Source: Bursaphelenchus xylophilus (taxonomy: Eukaryota > Nematoda > Chromadorea > Rhabditida > Aphelenchoididae). Taken from it: 64,000 nucleotides of DNA. Under the pieces are notes generated by a model. It did not search any database. It had not been told where the DNA came from and worked only from the letters and a program-made list of their open reading frames with translations. Made by a program: the position numbers and the translations under genes. The stretch lies in the NCBI GenBank assembly GCA_904066235.2, contig CAJFCV020000001.1, positions 6,200,001 to 6,264,000 of the forward strand, read 5' to 3'. Shown here piece after piece: positions 23,038-35,742 of this stretch (position 1 is the first letter of the stretch; every line of letters begins with the position of its first letter).

Positions 23038-25467
23038 TTATGAATTCCAGGTTTGGTAGTTGTGCTTCTTGTTTCCCAAGAGCTGGGCACTTCCAACATT
23101 ATTATAATTTGGTGGAACGTAACTGCTTAGCTGGCTTTGCGAAGGCTGTCCCACAGGACGATCCTTGTTGCCGTTAGATTGGCCATATTTATCAGATTGA
23201 TTGTAGATCTTCTGTTGCTGGTTCATCCTGCTATCTTGCTCATCAACAACCTGCTGCTGATACACCGGCTGCGGCATCTTCTGATTCATCATGAATGGAT
23301 ATTGCATCTGAGCAGGGTTGAATGGAACTTGGAATTGCTGAAACAAGAAAATACAGTTAAAAAATATCGGAGGTAATAAAACAAAAGACAAAAAACGTAC
23401 TGTGAACATATTGTTCAAACTCTGTTGCGGCACAAACGGGGCGGATCCAGGGAGATTAGCGGGGGCAAACCCTGGAGGAGGTCCAACTTGGCTGGCACCG
23501 CTCATAGTCTGTGAATTATTATCCAAAATTGGCTGTCGTTGTTGAGACTGTGTCAAAGCGCTCGTCTGATTCTGGTTATTCGCTCCATTACTTTGGGTTG
23601 ACGCGTTATACTTGCTAACATCGGAGAAATAATCACTCCTTTGATGCCCTGACTGCTGAACCTGATGCTGGTTCTGCTGATGATGGCTTTGCACGGCGGG
23701 CATTGGACCAGCGGAGGTAACAGTTAAGCCTGGCATCATGCCAAGTGCATTGAAGTCCATCTGTCCGAGAGCTGGATACTGATACTAAAAAAACAATCAA
23801 TAAGAAAACGCAATACTTACGGGATTGTACATTCCCATGTATCCAAAGTTGGGGAATCCAAGTTGAGGTACGGGTGGAATAAAAGCTTGTTGTTGCTGCT
23901 GTTGATGACTCTGGCTCGTCTGAGTAGGTTGTGCGGGCTGCACATTTCCTTGTGATAATGGTTGTACGACAGGAGGCGGTTGTGAAGTTGTCTGTGGTTT
24001 AACCGGAGATGGATGCGCTCCATTCGCTCTCACATCCTGCACTTGTGGATGGTAATTAACAGAACTAGTATCTGTGAAGGAAAGAGTTGCAGAACGAGCT
24101 TGATTCGAAGATTGTTGCCGATTCTGTTGAGATGGAGAGTGTGTGTACTGACCAATTACATTATGTGGTACCCTCGAGGCAGACTCGTTGAGAGGAGCAT
24201 GATTCTGCAAATCGTAAACATAATTCACCTTTTTTGAATCTCACCTCAACTTTCGATACCGACTCTGGCTGTCGATCATAAACTTCTTTGTGACTCGACG
24301 AATCGCCAGCGAAATCAAACACCACCTCTTTGGAGACATCAGACACACATTCAAATTTGGGAGGTGCCACAGGGCTTTCAGTTGCAACCACCGACGAACC
24401 AAGGCCGAGATCATTCTTTAGTTTGTCTGTCAAACTTTCATTAACAGTGTCTGCTGGAGTATTGTGAGGGGTAGCAGGGTTAGGAGTGGAAACCTTCGGC
24501 GTTTTGACCGGCGATTTAGCTACTTCGATTTCAGGCTTCACTGAAGAATCAACCACAGATTCAGGGGACTCCGGTTGTAACTCTTCGAATCTAAAAAAGG
24601 AATTAATTATATCACAAAAAACTTACTCTTCCAGCTTCTCTGGAGATTCATCAATTTTAGGTGTTTCTTTCTTAGCCGCCCGAGCAGCAATCGCCGCAAA
24701 ACTCAAAGGACCAGCTGCACACACTGGTTGTTGTGGTTGCGAAGACTCGACGACAGGCTGTGCTTTGGTTTCAACAACATCAGTTCTTTGAAAAACCCGA
24801 GGTCCACTCTTCTAAAAGAAGATTAAAAAAAGAGAAATCAACTCACCCAGCTATCATCCACTTCTTCCTTCTCGCCCTTCTTCAAGTTGCGTTCTCCTTG
24901 AGGCCGTGGCTTTCTTGGTTGGAATGGCTTATTCTCGGTACCTTCGGCATTTCCTTTGTTAAATTTAGTCGGCTTTGGAACTTCTCCATTGCCATTCTGG
25001 GGACGCGGACCTCGTCTGTATTCTAGAATATTTTAAAATAAAAAAATTAAACATTTTTTAAACTCATATCTAAACTTGCAAAAACTTACGGCCATTTCGA
25101 TTCTGTGCTTTTTTCTCTTCTGCCTCCAGCTTCTTCTTATCCTTCTTGTTCTTCTGATGACTCCAGGTATCCAGATTGCTACTCTCAAGGATTTTGTTTA
25201 CAGCTACTTGCACATCATTTCCAGCATCGAACAAAGCCAATTCCGCTTCTTCATGTGTGCATCTGGTTGTTTCAACAATCTGAAAATTACAAACGCTTTG
25301 AAAATAAGAACTAAAGAATCACATTTTTCGAAGAAGAAACTTACACCATCAATTAAACGCCGAATTTGACCACGATCTTCGTCGTCCTTATTGTGGTGTG
25401 TATATTGCGCAACGCGCAGTTGATCTTTGGTGGCCGATCGGCCAGAATTATCAAATTTTCCGCCCAT
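23038..25467 (-). CDS. UBAP2: Lingerer/UBAP2-like protein with UBA domain
   Basis: Eight exons: 25467-25345, 25279-25090, 25022-24847, 24811-24627, 24590-24245, 24204-23821, 23784-23401 and 23337-23038, giving 695 residues. Residues 15 to 80 form a UBA domain of the lingerer/UBAP2L type (QLRVAQYT..., RRLIDGIVETTRCTHEEAEL, VAVNKILESS...DTWS), followed by an RGG-like Arg/Gly/Pro basic segment, a Ser/Pro/Glu region and a long Gln/Asn/Pro-rich C-terminus containing DYFSDVSKYN. UBAP2L-like proteins are cytoplasmic RNA-binding proteins that nucleate stress granules. The start follows TTTTAGTTTTG, a probable SL1 site. It is head-to-head with beta-catenin and 217 nt upstream of the TAF5-like gene. 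The low-complexity portion could hide small exon errors, but all phases agree. Confidence 0.88.
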
Positions 25468-26204
25468 CAAAACTAAAATTAAGTTGAATTAAAATAAAAA
25501 AAATACTTGTAAAAAGAGTAACAAGCTTCGATAAACGATTAGGTAATTCGTAAACGCAAAGAACAAAACGAATTGCAAAATCAACAGGAATCCGCGTGAT
25601 TGATTCTAGAACAACGACACCATAAGACAAAAACAAAATTTGATAGCGTTTTGACTTAAAACGCTGTTTTTGTAATCAAAAAAGAAGGGTTTAGCACGTT
25701 CCCGCACCGGCTTTTCCAATGTGAGAAGATTCAAAAGGGAAAGGACAGCGCCGAATGCTTTTGAGACCCCAACATGGTGTATTAATACACGACAGCCCTG
25801 GGGAAACTGACTAAACCAAGTCCCGTAATCAGAGATGCGAATAATACATGATCTCAGCACGCTCGGGCCGGGAAAGGTGATCGGCGACAGACAGAAGGCA
25901 AATGAGGTCGATAACAGGGATTTCGCGCCAGAACAACAGTGCCCTGAATCTTGGCGTTCCGCATCTGCTGGACGGCGATTATAGAAATAACCGCTAGCAG
26001 AGGAAAATCTAACGTCCTTCACAAAAATACTCCGCGCAAGAAGGTCGGCTCCATGCTGTTTTCCCCAGGGCGGCTGATTAATCTGTCGAGAAATGACTCA
26101 CAACTTTTGCCAGCTTCCCCCCCCCCCTTTCCTTTTGCCCGCCGGCTATTTATTCGTGAATTCTCTCTTCTGTTTGCATTGTACGAAATTGTTGCAAGTT
26201 TCAG
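25468..26204. other. Divergent intergenic region, UBAP2 and beta-catenin
   Basis: This is 737 nt between head-to-head genes. It holds a run of about 13 C residues near 26119 and no coding signal or repeat that I can support. It ends TTTCAG immediately before the beta-catenin ATG. Confidence 0.4.
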
Positions 26205-28487
26205 ATGGACCATTATGGGGCCTATCATAACGGCATTGCGGAATACGGTATGTTTTTAGTTCAGTCTATGGAAAACTTTGGGTTCTCAGTCTCGAAATCT
26301 TTTTTATTATCTAAAATGATATATGATATTTTTAGATCTCTATGATCGAGTAAAGAAAAGTACGTTGAGAGTCCGGAATACTTTGTTTCCGGGCTTTCCA
26401 TATGAACCTTTGCCGGATTCCCCATCTTTTTTGGATCAGTTGGCAGGACCTTGTAGTGAAGCACAATATGCCGTGATAGACTTGCTCAATGCTCCAGACG
26501 AGATGGAGTTGTTGGGGCAAACTGTTCAGGATTGTATACTTAAATTGAGAAGCAGGGATCCGATTCATATTCGGGAAGCTATTGCCGAAATATATAATTT
26601 GGCCCATCGTCCCGGCATTGTGGAGCAAATTGCTGCTGATGAGAATCTTATTAAAGCTCTTATAAATGCTCTAAAGTAAGTTTCTATGAATTATTGTCTA
26701 TTCTTTTAGTGATGAGGATCCAGCAATCCAAGCGAGCGCACTGAAGACATTAGCCGCTTTGTCGGCAGTGGCCCCGGCCCGTTTTTGTATATTCAGAAGC
26801 GGGGGAATCAAAGAGTTAGTTAGAATGTTAGGCAGTCCTAACGATGGGGTCAGGAGATACGCTGTGCAGACTTTGCATAAACTATTGCAATATGTGGAGA
26901 ACGCTAAGGAGGATGTTATCTCATGTCGGGGTCTAGAAGCATTCATTCCTTTACTTGGCTTAGACAAGGTCCAGGTCCAAGCCCTGGTTGCCGATTGTTG
27001 TTTCTATCTGCTACATGAAAGACCACATTGCAAATCAGTTTTCTTTGAATACGATGGGAATAATTACCTTGTTAAAATCCTCCGTACCAGTTCCAATTAT
27101 TTGAAGGCAGTTTATGCGGTTCTTCGATGTCTTCTAGCTGTCAGCACCGAAGCCAACAACAAGGCTAGATTAGTTGACATTGGTATGTTTTTTTTTTGTG
27201 AAATGGACCCACCCGTTTATAGGTTGTCTCGAAGCGTTGCACGTTTATCTAGACATTATTAATGATCCCAAATGGCGACTAACTCTACTCAACACGATCA
27301 GGAATCTCTCTGATGCGGCAACTGCAGTGGATACTCTTGGGGGACTTGTTAGTGATCTGCTGCTTATGTTGAGACACACTTCGGATGATGTGACTGTCAG
27401 CTGTATTTGTGGAATCCTCTCTAATTTGACTTGTAACAACGTGAATAACAAGAAGACGGTTACTTTGAGTGGTGGAATTGAAATATTGGTTGGAGTTGGA
27501 GGCGCTTTCTCACACATTGAGGATGTCACGGAGCCTACTTTATGTACGATCAGACATTGCACCATCAGACATGACCTCGCGGATCAAGCTCAGACACAGT
27601 TGTGTCATATTAGACAAGGACTTCAAATAGTTCTTTGTTTGCTGGCTACAAGAAGACCTCCGATCGTTAAGGCAGCGTTGGGAGTTGCTCGAAATTGTTC
27701 CATAATTGAATCGAATAGAAGAGCTTTGTTGATGGAAAGAACTCCAACTGTAGATGGCGTGGTTGACATTGCTCTGGAGGTGCTCAGCCATTCTGGAACT
27801 GAGCTTCTGAAGGACTTTGATGCTCTGACGGAAGGCGTTTCTTTGCTGGAACTGGTCGAAACAACGGTATCCTTGCTTCATCAGCTTGTAAGGGAAGTCG
27901 GAATTGCTGAGATTGTCTACAATCATCCCGAGATTATGCGGATTCTTGTGTCGGTAAGATCTTTTGGCATGATTTATGTCTTCCTTTAGTTGATCAGTAT
28001 GGATAACATAAACCAAGCAGATGATTGCCTTGTTATGCGCGAAGTAATGGGCCTTTTTTATCATATTACAAAATCCCCGGAAGGCTGTCGAATAACTGAA
28101 CAGTCGGGCGCTGTTCCTTTTATTTCTTATGCCTACAGATCCAGAGATCAAGCTGTCGGTATGTCAAATTCTTTTGATGATGGTGTTTGTGAGACAAGAA
28201 ATTAATGCATTTGTATTTCAGCAGCATATGCCAAGGTTATTTTGCGACAACTGGGAATGGAGGAAAGGCCTCTACCTGGGTATCAACACAACTCTCATAG
28301 TTCAACCGATACTCTCGGATCTAATGGAAGAATAGTACAACAAGAATATAGAGGCCCTGTGGGGTGGGTAAACGAAGGTCTGGAGCCGGAGCTGTATCAG
28401 GAATTCTTTTCCCGAACATTGGGAGAAATGAAACACGATCATGTCGAAGGTCAGCATGGCAACTCTTGGTTTGACACGGACCTCTGA
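26205..28487 (+). CDS. hmp-2: Beta-catenin (armadillo) with very short N-terminus
   Basis: Six exons: 26205-26247, 26336-26675, 26710-27182, 27223-27953, 27990-28158 and 28222-28487, giving 673 residues. Armadillo repeats fill most of the protein, with clear beta-catenin repeats ([48 protein letters not shown]). It ends NSWFDTDL, matching the WFDTDL PDZ-binding end of vertebrate beta-catenin. It links cadherin to alpha-catenin and may act in Wnt signalling. The N-terminus is only about 30 residues before RVRNTLFP (the alpha-catenin-binding side, compare VRAAMFP), and the DSG-type GSK3/CK1 degron is absent. That fits an adhesion form such as worm HMP-2; the choice among worm beta-catenins is inference. 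TTTCAG abuts the ATG. A missed upstream exon is possible but not needed. Confidence 0.92.
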
Positions 28488-28921
28488 ACAGGACTACCGC
28501 CAATCTCTACTATTCAGCTGCTTATTTAAAAGGATACGCTTTGTCAATATTATATATGTTGTTATGTTCTAATCTTTATTTAGTTAATGTTTCTTACGTA
28601 TATTTATTTATTTAGCCTTGACGCAATTTGTATATAACTTTAAGGATATTCAAGATTACCTCGCTTTCATTGCACTATATTGTTAACAATTATTTAAATA
28701 TTGATGAATTAAACATAATCTCGCTTTTACGGCTCACATAATTTTTCCTCAGCTACACCCCTGGTTCACGGGCCGGAAAGCGAAAAAAAAACCGGGTTGC
28801 AAACCTTGTTGAGCTGAAATGTTCCATCGTATAAAATGTCACCCATTTTTATTTTCGTTTGGGATGTTATAAATAATCGAAGGCGTTTGGAATTCTTATT
28901 TTTGAGCAATACACTTTGTAG
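28488..28921. other. Intergenic region, beta-catenin to UTP4
   Basis: This 434-nt A/T-rich gap holds the beta-catenin 3' UTR and the UTP4 leader, ending in TTTGTAG before the UTP4 ATG. No gene is seen. Confidence 0.4.
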
Positions 28922-31250
28922 ATGACCGTAACGGACCTCAAATCAGTTAATGTTGAGGAGGTTGACTTTCTCAGACGGTCTGGCTTTTCAACTAGCCTTC
29001 TAATCCTGAATCAAGATCTGGGTAAAGTTTGCGCGATCAGAAAATGTGACGACAAGTAAGTTTTTAGTTGTAAAAGTGCTATTATTCTCGTAGAAATGTG
29101 GATAAACAAATTTCTTTCGTGGAGTTCTACAATATTCTAAACCTTCCGGCAATGTACTTGGAAGTCCAGATCCCTTTTGTTGATATAATCGTTGAAAGCG
29201 GGATATGGCTTGGGAAAAAAGTCTTGCTTGGGTGCAACGACGGTTCCGTGTTTTTGGTTTCCCCATTCAAAACGAATATGGAAGTGAGTTGTTTAAAACA
29301 AGTTTTAATTATTTTTTAGAGGCATCCGTTGGCCGTTTCCTCAATCATTTCGGCAGCAAGACTATCCGATACACAGGCTGTTTTGGCAACAGGATCAGGA
29401 GAACTGAAGTTTATTGAAATTCCGGAAGATGGAAAGATTGACTTGAAGAAGACGGTTGCCCTCAACTCTGACCAAAGGATCACATCCATTGCTATGTCTC
29501 CAAAACGTCCATTGTTGGCTATTGGGCTGATCAATTCTCTTATGTTTTTCAATATCGAGACCAACAAACAGAATATTGTTCATGTTCCTGCTCAAGGAAA
29601 TAAGAACACGGTCGTATGGTCTTTGTTATTCTTGTAAGTAAGAATACTTTTAGATAGTACTGTTTTAGAGATGAACTATTATTTAGTGGAGACTCTCGTG
29701 GAAAGGTGACTATTTACAATGCTAACTCATTTGCAGTAATAAAGGTAAGCGTTAAAATAGGGTACCTTATTGCTTTAGATAATCCAAACACATGAAACCG
29801 ACGTCTTATCTCTATGCTCGGATGGTGAGCAAGTCTTTGCGTCAGGCGTTGATCATCGAATTCAAGTTCTGAAGAGTACAGCTTCCGTGAATGTGAGATC
29901 TGATTGGAACACTGTTGGACAGAGGATTATTCACAAAAACGATGTGAACGCAATGGTCGCCGTAGGATCGTGGCTAATATCTGCGGGTGCCGAACACAAA
30001 ATTTATATATCCAACGCACGTTTTTACATCTACTTCGCCAAGGGAAAGGTTGGGTTTTTATTCATTACGACTAATAAGTTTGTTTAGAAATGGGTTTCCA
30101 CTGATACAAGGAGTCTAATGGCTGCTTCACTGCAGTCTGTGGAACTCTGGAGATTGCACACGTCCATTTCTGATGCGTCTTTATTTGGAAGCACTTATGT
30201 TGTCAGAAAGGATAATGGTCCTACAAGATTGTTAAGATTGCTGTCGCCCAAGGGGGCCGTCATTTACGACTTCTCTGTGTCTCCAGACTTTAAACATTTA
30301 ACACTTTTTACGCAAGAAGGACTTCTGTTATATTCGATTAATATTACCAAGGATAACGTAAAGGTGGAGAGGGTCTTCAGAGTGAAACCTGAACTGGCCG
30401 GAGATGTGACGGCCTTAACTTCCACCAAAACGAATGTATTTGTTGCCCGGGGAAACGCTGAGATTGTGAAGCTTAACTTCAAATCCAAGAAGATTGAAAA
30501 AATTGCTTTTGCAGGTAATATTTTAAATTTTAAATGTAGTTTTGTTGTAACTGTATAATAATGAAGTTACTGTTCACACAGTGTGATTTCAGATGGAGCT
30601 GCTACAATATCAAAGCTGCGTTCGAGTGAGGATGGAAGGTATTTGGTCGGAACCGACACAAGATGCCGAGGTTTTTATGTTGATCTGAAGGCAAAGGTGG
30701 ACTTAGATGTAAGTTAATTCTTGCCATTTGTAAAACTTTTCCAGGATGCGGTTGTCTTCATTCCATGTAAAGACGCCATTGCGGACTTACGATTCACAGG
30801 AACAAAACTGGTGGCTTTTACTCCTGGCGCTGAGACCAAATTACGATTGTTTGAAATTGGATCAAAGAAGTGCAAAATCCTAAAATTATCGTCAATTTTT
30901 GAAGGAATCAATAGAGAGATTTGTTTGGGTATTTCTTCCTATTCAAATGACTCAGTTATCTTGCATGGAAGCCATGGGAATGTTGTTATTCTCGACAATC
31001 TCTGCGAGGTAATTTAACTTTGACGTATAGTTAAAAAATTCAGAAGTCTCAAAACTTGCAATTAATCCAAAGATGCCCGAATACGCTGGAAAATGAAGGA
31101 GATTTCGAGAAGTTGAGGTTCCCAGTGGATGCCGAGCTGTTTGAAGGGAGTGAAATTAACGGCGCCAACTCCCTGATAGTCTGCCAGAATAACTCGACGT
31201 CCCTCCCAACGCGTGCTCCGTTCAGAATTAAGCGTTATGGGCGTGTTTAA
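28922..31250 (+). CDS. UTP4: UTP4/cirhin, SSU processome WD40 protein
   Basis: Nine exons: 28922-29055, 29094-29283, 29320-29633, 29687-29744, 29779-30048, 30088-30514, 30593-30708, 30745-31008 and 31044-31250, giving 659 residues. UTP4 belongs to the t-UTP group that binds nascent pre-rRNA and U3 snoRNP for 18S rRNA maturation in the nucleolus. Two degenerate WD40 propellers are visible; family landmarks include NTVVWSLLFFGDSRGKVTIY, THETDVLSLCSDGEQVFASG and the central VELWRL. Length is close to human UTP4 (686). Some donors are weak (GTTGGG after 30048), but the frame holds through all joins. Divergence is high, as usual for worm UTPs. Confidence 0.82.
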
Positions 31251-31879
31251 GATTGGTTGTTACTTTTGTTATTGTTATACTCTACTTGTTTTGTTGAATG
31301 AATTTGTTAATTAAATTAGACTTGGTAGGTGTGGTGAAAGTTTCAAAAATCGAATGTAAAGTCTGCCCTCATCCATAGCTGGTAGCGGTTTGCACAATAA
31401 GAGCAATAAAAAATAAGATTTGAAAAACTCGGAGGAAACTTGGCTTTCCAGACTTCCGAAAGGCAAAGTAGAGGAGAAAAATTCGAATTCTTGTCTAAAC
31501 TTTATTAGGCAGTTTGGGGATGGGCAAGCCCGAGGAAAAGTCTGAATAATACCCAGACTCAAGCTTGAAGTCAGGAGTGGTAAACCATTTTAAATCAATT
31601 TAACTCGACTGTTTATGAAAGGTATAATATATCCTCGGAATCGGAGGGAAGAGGCCGGATATAAATTTCATTTGGAGGGCCTTGCGTAGCCTCGGCTCCA
31701 CTTCCCAAGTTTCACTTCTACACTTTGTCCACGGCCTTCTTGGTCTGGGAATGCAGAGTTTAAGTTTAGAGCTAGCTCTTATAGCCAAACTCTCTCTTAA
31801 ATGATTAATTTTTAATGATAGCTTTCAGATGCCCCAATTGATGCTCGATAAAATACAACAGTTTCATTAGTTAGCCGAG
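31251..31879. other. Intergenic region, UTP4 to NETO-like gene
   Basis: This 629-nt gap shows no coding signal on either strand beyond short chance frames. It presumably includes the promoter of the NETO-like gene. Confidence 0.4.
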
Positions 31880-33659
31880 ATGAAACGCCGTCGGCGTTTA
31901 CCCTGCATATTGTCGTTGACAATGCTGATGATGCTGTATTCCTCATGTGGTGCAACTGAATGCCGTAATGGAAGTGTGGAGAGAATAGTGGCCATGGAAA
32001 GAAAAGAAGACTTCATCACGTCCCCAGGGTACCCTCTGCCGTATCAAGTCGGAGTACAATGTTTATACGAATTGGAAGCCCCTTTGGAAGCAGCGCTCGT
32101 CATTAAGATCGAATTGCTGGAACTTGACCTCTCCGAGAAATACTCACATTCAAAGCAATGTCTTTGGGATTACATAATATTCGTGGTATTCGACAGAGAA
32201 GGGAAACAACATGTTAGCAAACGATATTGTGGACGGCCACAGACTCTTCCCACTCTGGATACGATGCAATCCAAGATGCACATCATATTTGTATCTAGTG
32301 ATCAATCTCAGCAAGAACACGAGCATCGAGGATTCAAGATAAGATACACTTTCCTGCCAGAAAGCAAGTATTATTTTTATGATTACGTAACGCTGTGAAC
32401 GAAATTCAAAAAATTAAAATGAAGAAATAGCATAGCCTTTTTCTGGATTTATGTCACACAATTATATCTTTTAGGCGAAATAGGTGCCCCGCTCAGCGTT
32501 TACAACGATCCAGATGGCCGATTCCGACGGGAGTGCGGAGGATCCACACTTCCAAACGAAATTACTGGTGAAATCACAAATCCCGGATTTCCGCTGACTT
32601 ATCCCAGGAATATTACGTGTTTCTGGCTGATCAGGGTTCCCGCAGGGCATCGAGTTTATGTCCGACTCACTCATCTGCAGTTGTCAACCACTGTTGGTAA
32701 GCCCAGACAACAATAAATAAAATTGTTGGTTGGATGCTTCATCAAACTGCATATTGACTATGTTTCAGCTGAATGTGACAGAGCCTCGTTATCGATAATA
32801 GAGGGATACCGCCATGACCTGGCTCAAAGGAAAAGACCCAAGATGAGCACGGCTGGGACCGATGAGGTCCAGTTCTGCGGAAGTCATCTATATTACAATG
32901 AAGAGGGGATGAAATCTTATCTCTCGAATAGCAATCGAGTGGTCATACGGTAAGTGGGGTAATCATACGACTCAAAAGTGCTTAGATTCAACAGTATGGA
33001 TTACCCGTCAACGGAACAGCAACAGAAATACCATGAACAGGGGACTCCCATTGGCTTCAAGATCTTGTGGACTGAAGTCCATTCTCTTGTTCCAACTGAA
33101 GACGTTTACGATGAAGATGAAGACCCAGAATGTAAGGGATTTACATGCAAAGGAGGCTCATTTTGCCTTGATGACGGACAAAACATATGTGCGGAGAGGA
33201 CAAGGCTATGTATAAATGAAACTTTGAGATGCAATGGAGTCTCAAATTGTGCCGAAAATGACGACAGTGATGAGGAGTTGTGTAAGCGTCCTTTCTCCAA
33301 GGATTATAAACAACCTTTCAGGTTACACCGAACGTGCTTTCATCTATGGAGGGGCTTTGACCGTATTCAGTTTGCTATCCCTAGCAACTTGTGTTATACT
33401 CAAATGCTGTTTGAGTAATAACAAGGCTATCCCTTCAGATCAAGTTATAGATACTCGAAGGCCAAGAATACCCCCATCGAGAGATTCATTGAAGATAATT
33501 GATAAGAAAAGAGAGTCTCAGAGGAATAAGGATGATTGTCCTGCACCCAGGAATGGCTCAGAAATGGTCGTCTGGCAGATCGCCTCTCCTCGAATGGATC
33601 GATATAGTATTGACCCGGCATTCAGAACTGACATGCCGATTGAAAGGGCGCTGGTTTGA
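31880..33659 (+). CDS. sol-2: CUB-CUB-LDLa single-pass membrane protein, NETO/SOL-2-like
   Basis: Five exons: 31880-32363, 32475-32696, 32769-32949, 32986-33281 and 33322-33659, giving 506 residues. A signal peptide (LPCILSLTMLMMLYSSCGA) is followed by CUB 1 (from TECRNGS, with ITSPGYPLPY), CUB 2 (from RECGGST, with ITNPGFPLTYPRN), one LDL-receptor class A repeat (CKGFTCKGGSFCLD ... CNGVSNCAENDDSDEELC), a transmembrane helix (GGALTVFSLLSLATCVILKC) and a ~85-residue cytoplasmic tail. Two CUBs plus LDLa plus one helix is the NETO architecture; NETO and worm SOL-2 are auxiliary subunits of ionotropic glutamate receptors. Intron 1 uses a GC donor (GAAA/GCAAGT): only this join keeps the frame into CUB 2. 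Orthology to SOL-2 is inferred from domain order. Confidence 0.8.
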
Positions 33660-34035
33660 AACTACTAATGTTGCTGACTTGTAATAGAATTTTCGAATGC
33701 TTGCTCAATGAGTGAATCTGCTCAATAAACAAATAAATAATACCACAAAACAGGATTGTCAGAAAATAACTAATTTCATGGCGACATACAGTAGTTGTCA
33801 GCGAATTTGTGCAACATTGCGCAATGTTACGCAATTTGAGACAAAAAATTGCGTAAAATTACTTCTGTTATTTTGATTGTTCTGCGATTTGCAAATTTTA
33901 CAACAAAATTCTTCGTTTCAGGACCCAAAAAAATAAAAGAAAATAAATAATTTTCTTGTGCTGACGCGGCTCTCGGTTCTTGCAGTGCCGCTCCACAATA
34001 ACTCGGTGGCCTGTAACCTTGTAAAGAAGTTAGAG
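33660..34035. other. Intergenic region, NETO-like gene to Derlin-1
   Basis: 376 nt. It contains a small dyad-rich patch around 33808-33850 (several GCGCAAT/ACGCAAT words) and no gene. The last 78 nt before the Derlin ATG are in frame with it, but the family start is MSDF. Confidence 0.35.
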
Positions 34036-34967
34036 ATGTCTGACTTTTCTGACTGGTACAATGGAATTCCTCAGATCACACGGTATTGGTTCACAGCGGC
34101 TACAGTTATTCCTTTACTGGGACGGATCGGGATAATCCCCGTTGGTCTCATGTATCTGGACTGGAGCCTCTTCTGGGATAAATTCCAGGTAAGAAAGTTC
34201 TATCTTCTTATTTATTATTCTTTAGATTTGGCGCCCAATAACTGCCTTCTTATATTATCCATTAACTCCACAGACCGGGTTTCACTGGTTGCTGACAATC
34301 TATTTCCTCTACACTTACTCCAAGAGCATCGAGACCAGTCTTTTCAGTCAACGTCCTGCTGATTACGTGTTTATGTTGTTCTTTAGCTGGGTTTGCGCCG
34401 TGGTATGTGTCAATTACAAAATTCGCAATTTTTATAATTTTTGGATAAGTCTAATGCCTCAATTTCAGTTTATCGGGTTTGCTTTTGGGATGTATTTCCT
34501 TCTGGAGCCGATGGTTTTAAGTGTCCTTTACAATTGGTGTCAATTCAACAAAGATGCGATTGTCTCGTTCTGGTTTGGCACTCGCTTCAAGGCTCTGTAC
34601 TTGCCTTGGGTTCTCGTCGCTTTCAACATGATCTTGAGGTATGTGTTTTAAAAACCTGGAGTCTTCCGTTCTTTACTTCCCTTTTGCCCAGCTATAATAA
34701 TTTTTCAGAGGCGGTGGACTGAATGAGATTGCTGGCATCTTGATCGGACATGCCTATTATTTCCTGGCAGTCCAATATCCGGCTGAAAGAGGAACGGCTC
34801 CTCTTATTCAGACCCCTCAGTTCTTGTATCGATGGTTTCCCAGTATTCAAGGAGGAGTTAGCGGTTTCGGACAACCGTCCAGCAGGCCTGCCCCAGCGGC
34901 TGAACGTGCCCAACCTCGACAACAAGGAGCGTTTTGGGGTGAAGGGCATGCAGTTGGAGGAAACTAA
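34036..34967 (+). CDS. cup-2: Derlin-1, ER-associated degradation channel protein
   Basis: Four exons: 34036-34188, 34226-34402, 34469-34638 and 34709-34967, giving 252 residues. Derlin-1 is a rhomboid-like ER membrane protein that helps retrotranslocate misfolded proteins to p97. It starts MSDFSDWYNGIPQITRYWFT as in vertebrate Derlin-1, with FQIWRPITAFLYYP across the first join, RPADYVFMLFF, DAIVSFWFGTRFKALYLPW and TPQFLYRWFPS. Near the end GGVSGFGQP matches GGVSGFG of the human tail, and the rest of the tail differs. Upstream in-frame ATG at 33958 would add 26 residues not seen in the family. Confidence 0.95.
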
Positions 34968-35742
34968 TATTATATTTTCTGTCATATTTATTTTAAAATA
35001 CAATGTGTATAATCAATGTTTTTGGCTGTAATTGCAAACCTAAAAAATTTCGTATTGCGGCTTAAATTTTGCCCTCCCCCCTTATCATGTTTTCTTTTAC
35101 CCCTCCTTTTTTTGGCGCTACGACTTTTCGGGTCAGCGACGGTTCGGGTCAACGATACTATGGATCGCGTCGGTTTGTCGTTGTATGCATGGGGGAGGCT
35201 AGGAGAAGGCTTAGTTAGTAGAAATCATAAAATTGATCAAGTCGTAGGATAGCTTATCACCTATTTTGTGATATTTTAATCTGCGAAATATTGGATTTGT
35301 TAACCTGTTTCATCGTTAAAGTACTTTTTTTGTTCGCGGTAGTAAGAAAATGAAAAATATCACTTCAAACGGGATTAAGTTGATTAATCAGTTGCAAACG
35401 ACTTCATATTGCATATTGCGCTAATTTATAAAAAAAATAATTATTTGATGATTCAATAGTGACATTTCGTACGCTTGCAGCGAAAAAAATCTGTCCAATT
35501 TCACTCTGCCCAATTTCCCCCTGTCCAATTTCCACACTCCGTCCAATTTATTTCTGTCCAATTTCCACGAAGCCATTTTTTGTCTTCAATGAGTAATGAC
35601 GACGTCATCATGACGCGTTTTATGTATTTTCCGGCGCCGATTTTTTTCTTTTCTTTTGGAATTTTCTGAAAACAATTGTTTCGTTTTTTTCTCGCAGACT
35701 GATCAGATCTTGCGTTCAACTTCCGATAATTTAGTTTCAGTC
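34968..35742. other. Intergenic region, Derlin-1 to PWWP gene
   Basis: 775 nt without a gene. It contains an imperfect tandem array of CTGTCCAATTTC-type units at 35488-35572, annotated separately. It ends GTTTCAGTC directly before the PWWP ATG. Confidence 0.4.
35488..35572. repeat. Imperfect tandem repeat of a TGTCCAATTTC unit
   Basis: Five units (CTGTCCAATTTC, CTGCCCAATTTC, CTGTCCAATTTC, CCGTCCAATTTA, CTGTCCAATTTC) occur within 85 nt. The last is followed by CACGAAGCC. A related unit, CTGTCGAATTTCCGTGAAGCC, occurs at 60503, so this is probably the end of a dispersed repeat family. Confidence 0.6.
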
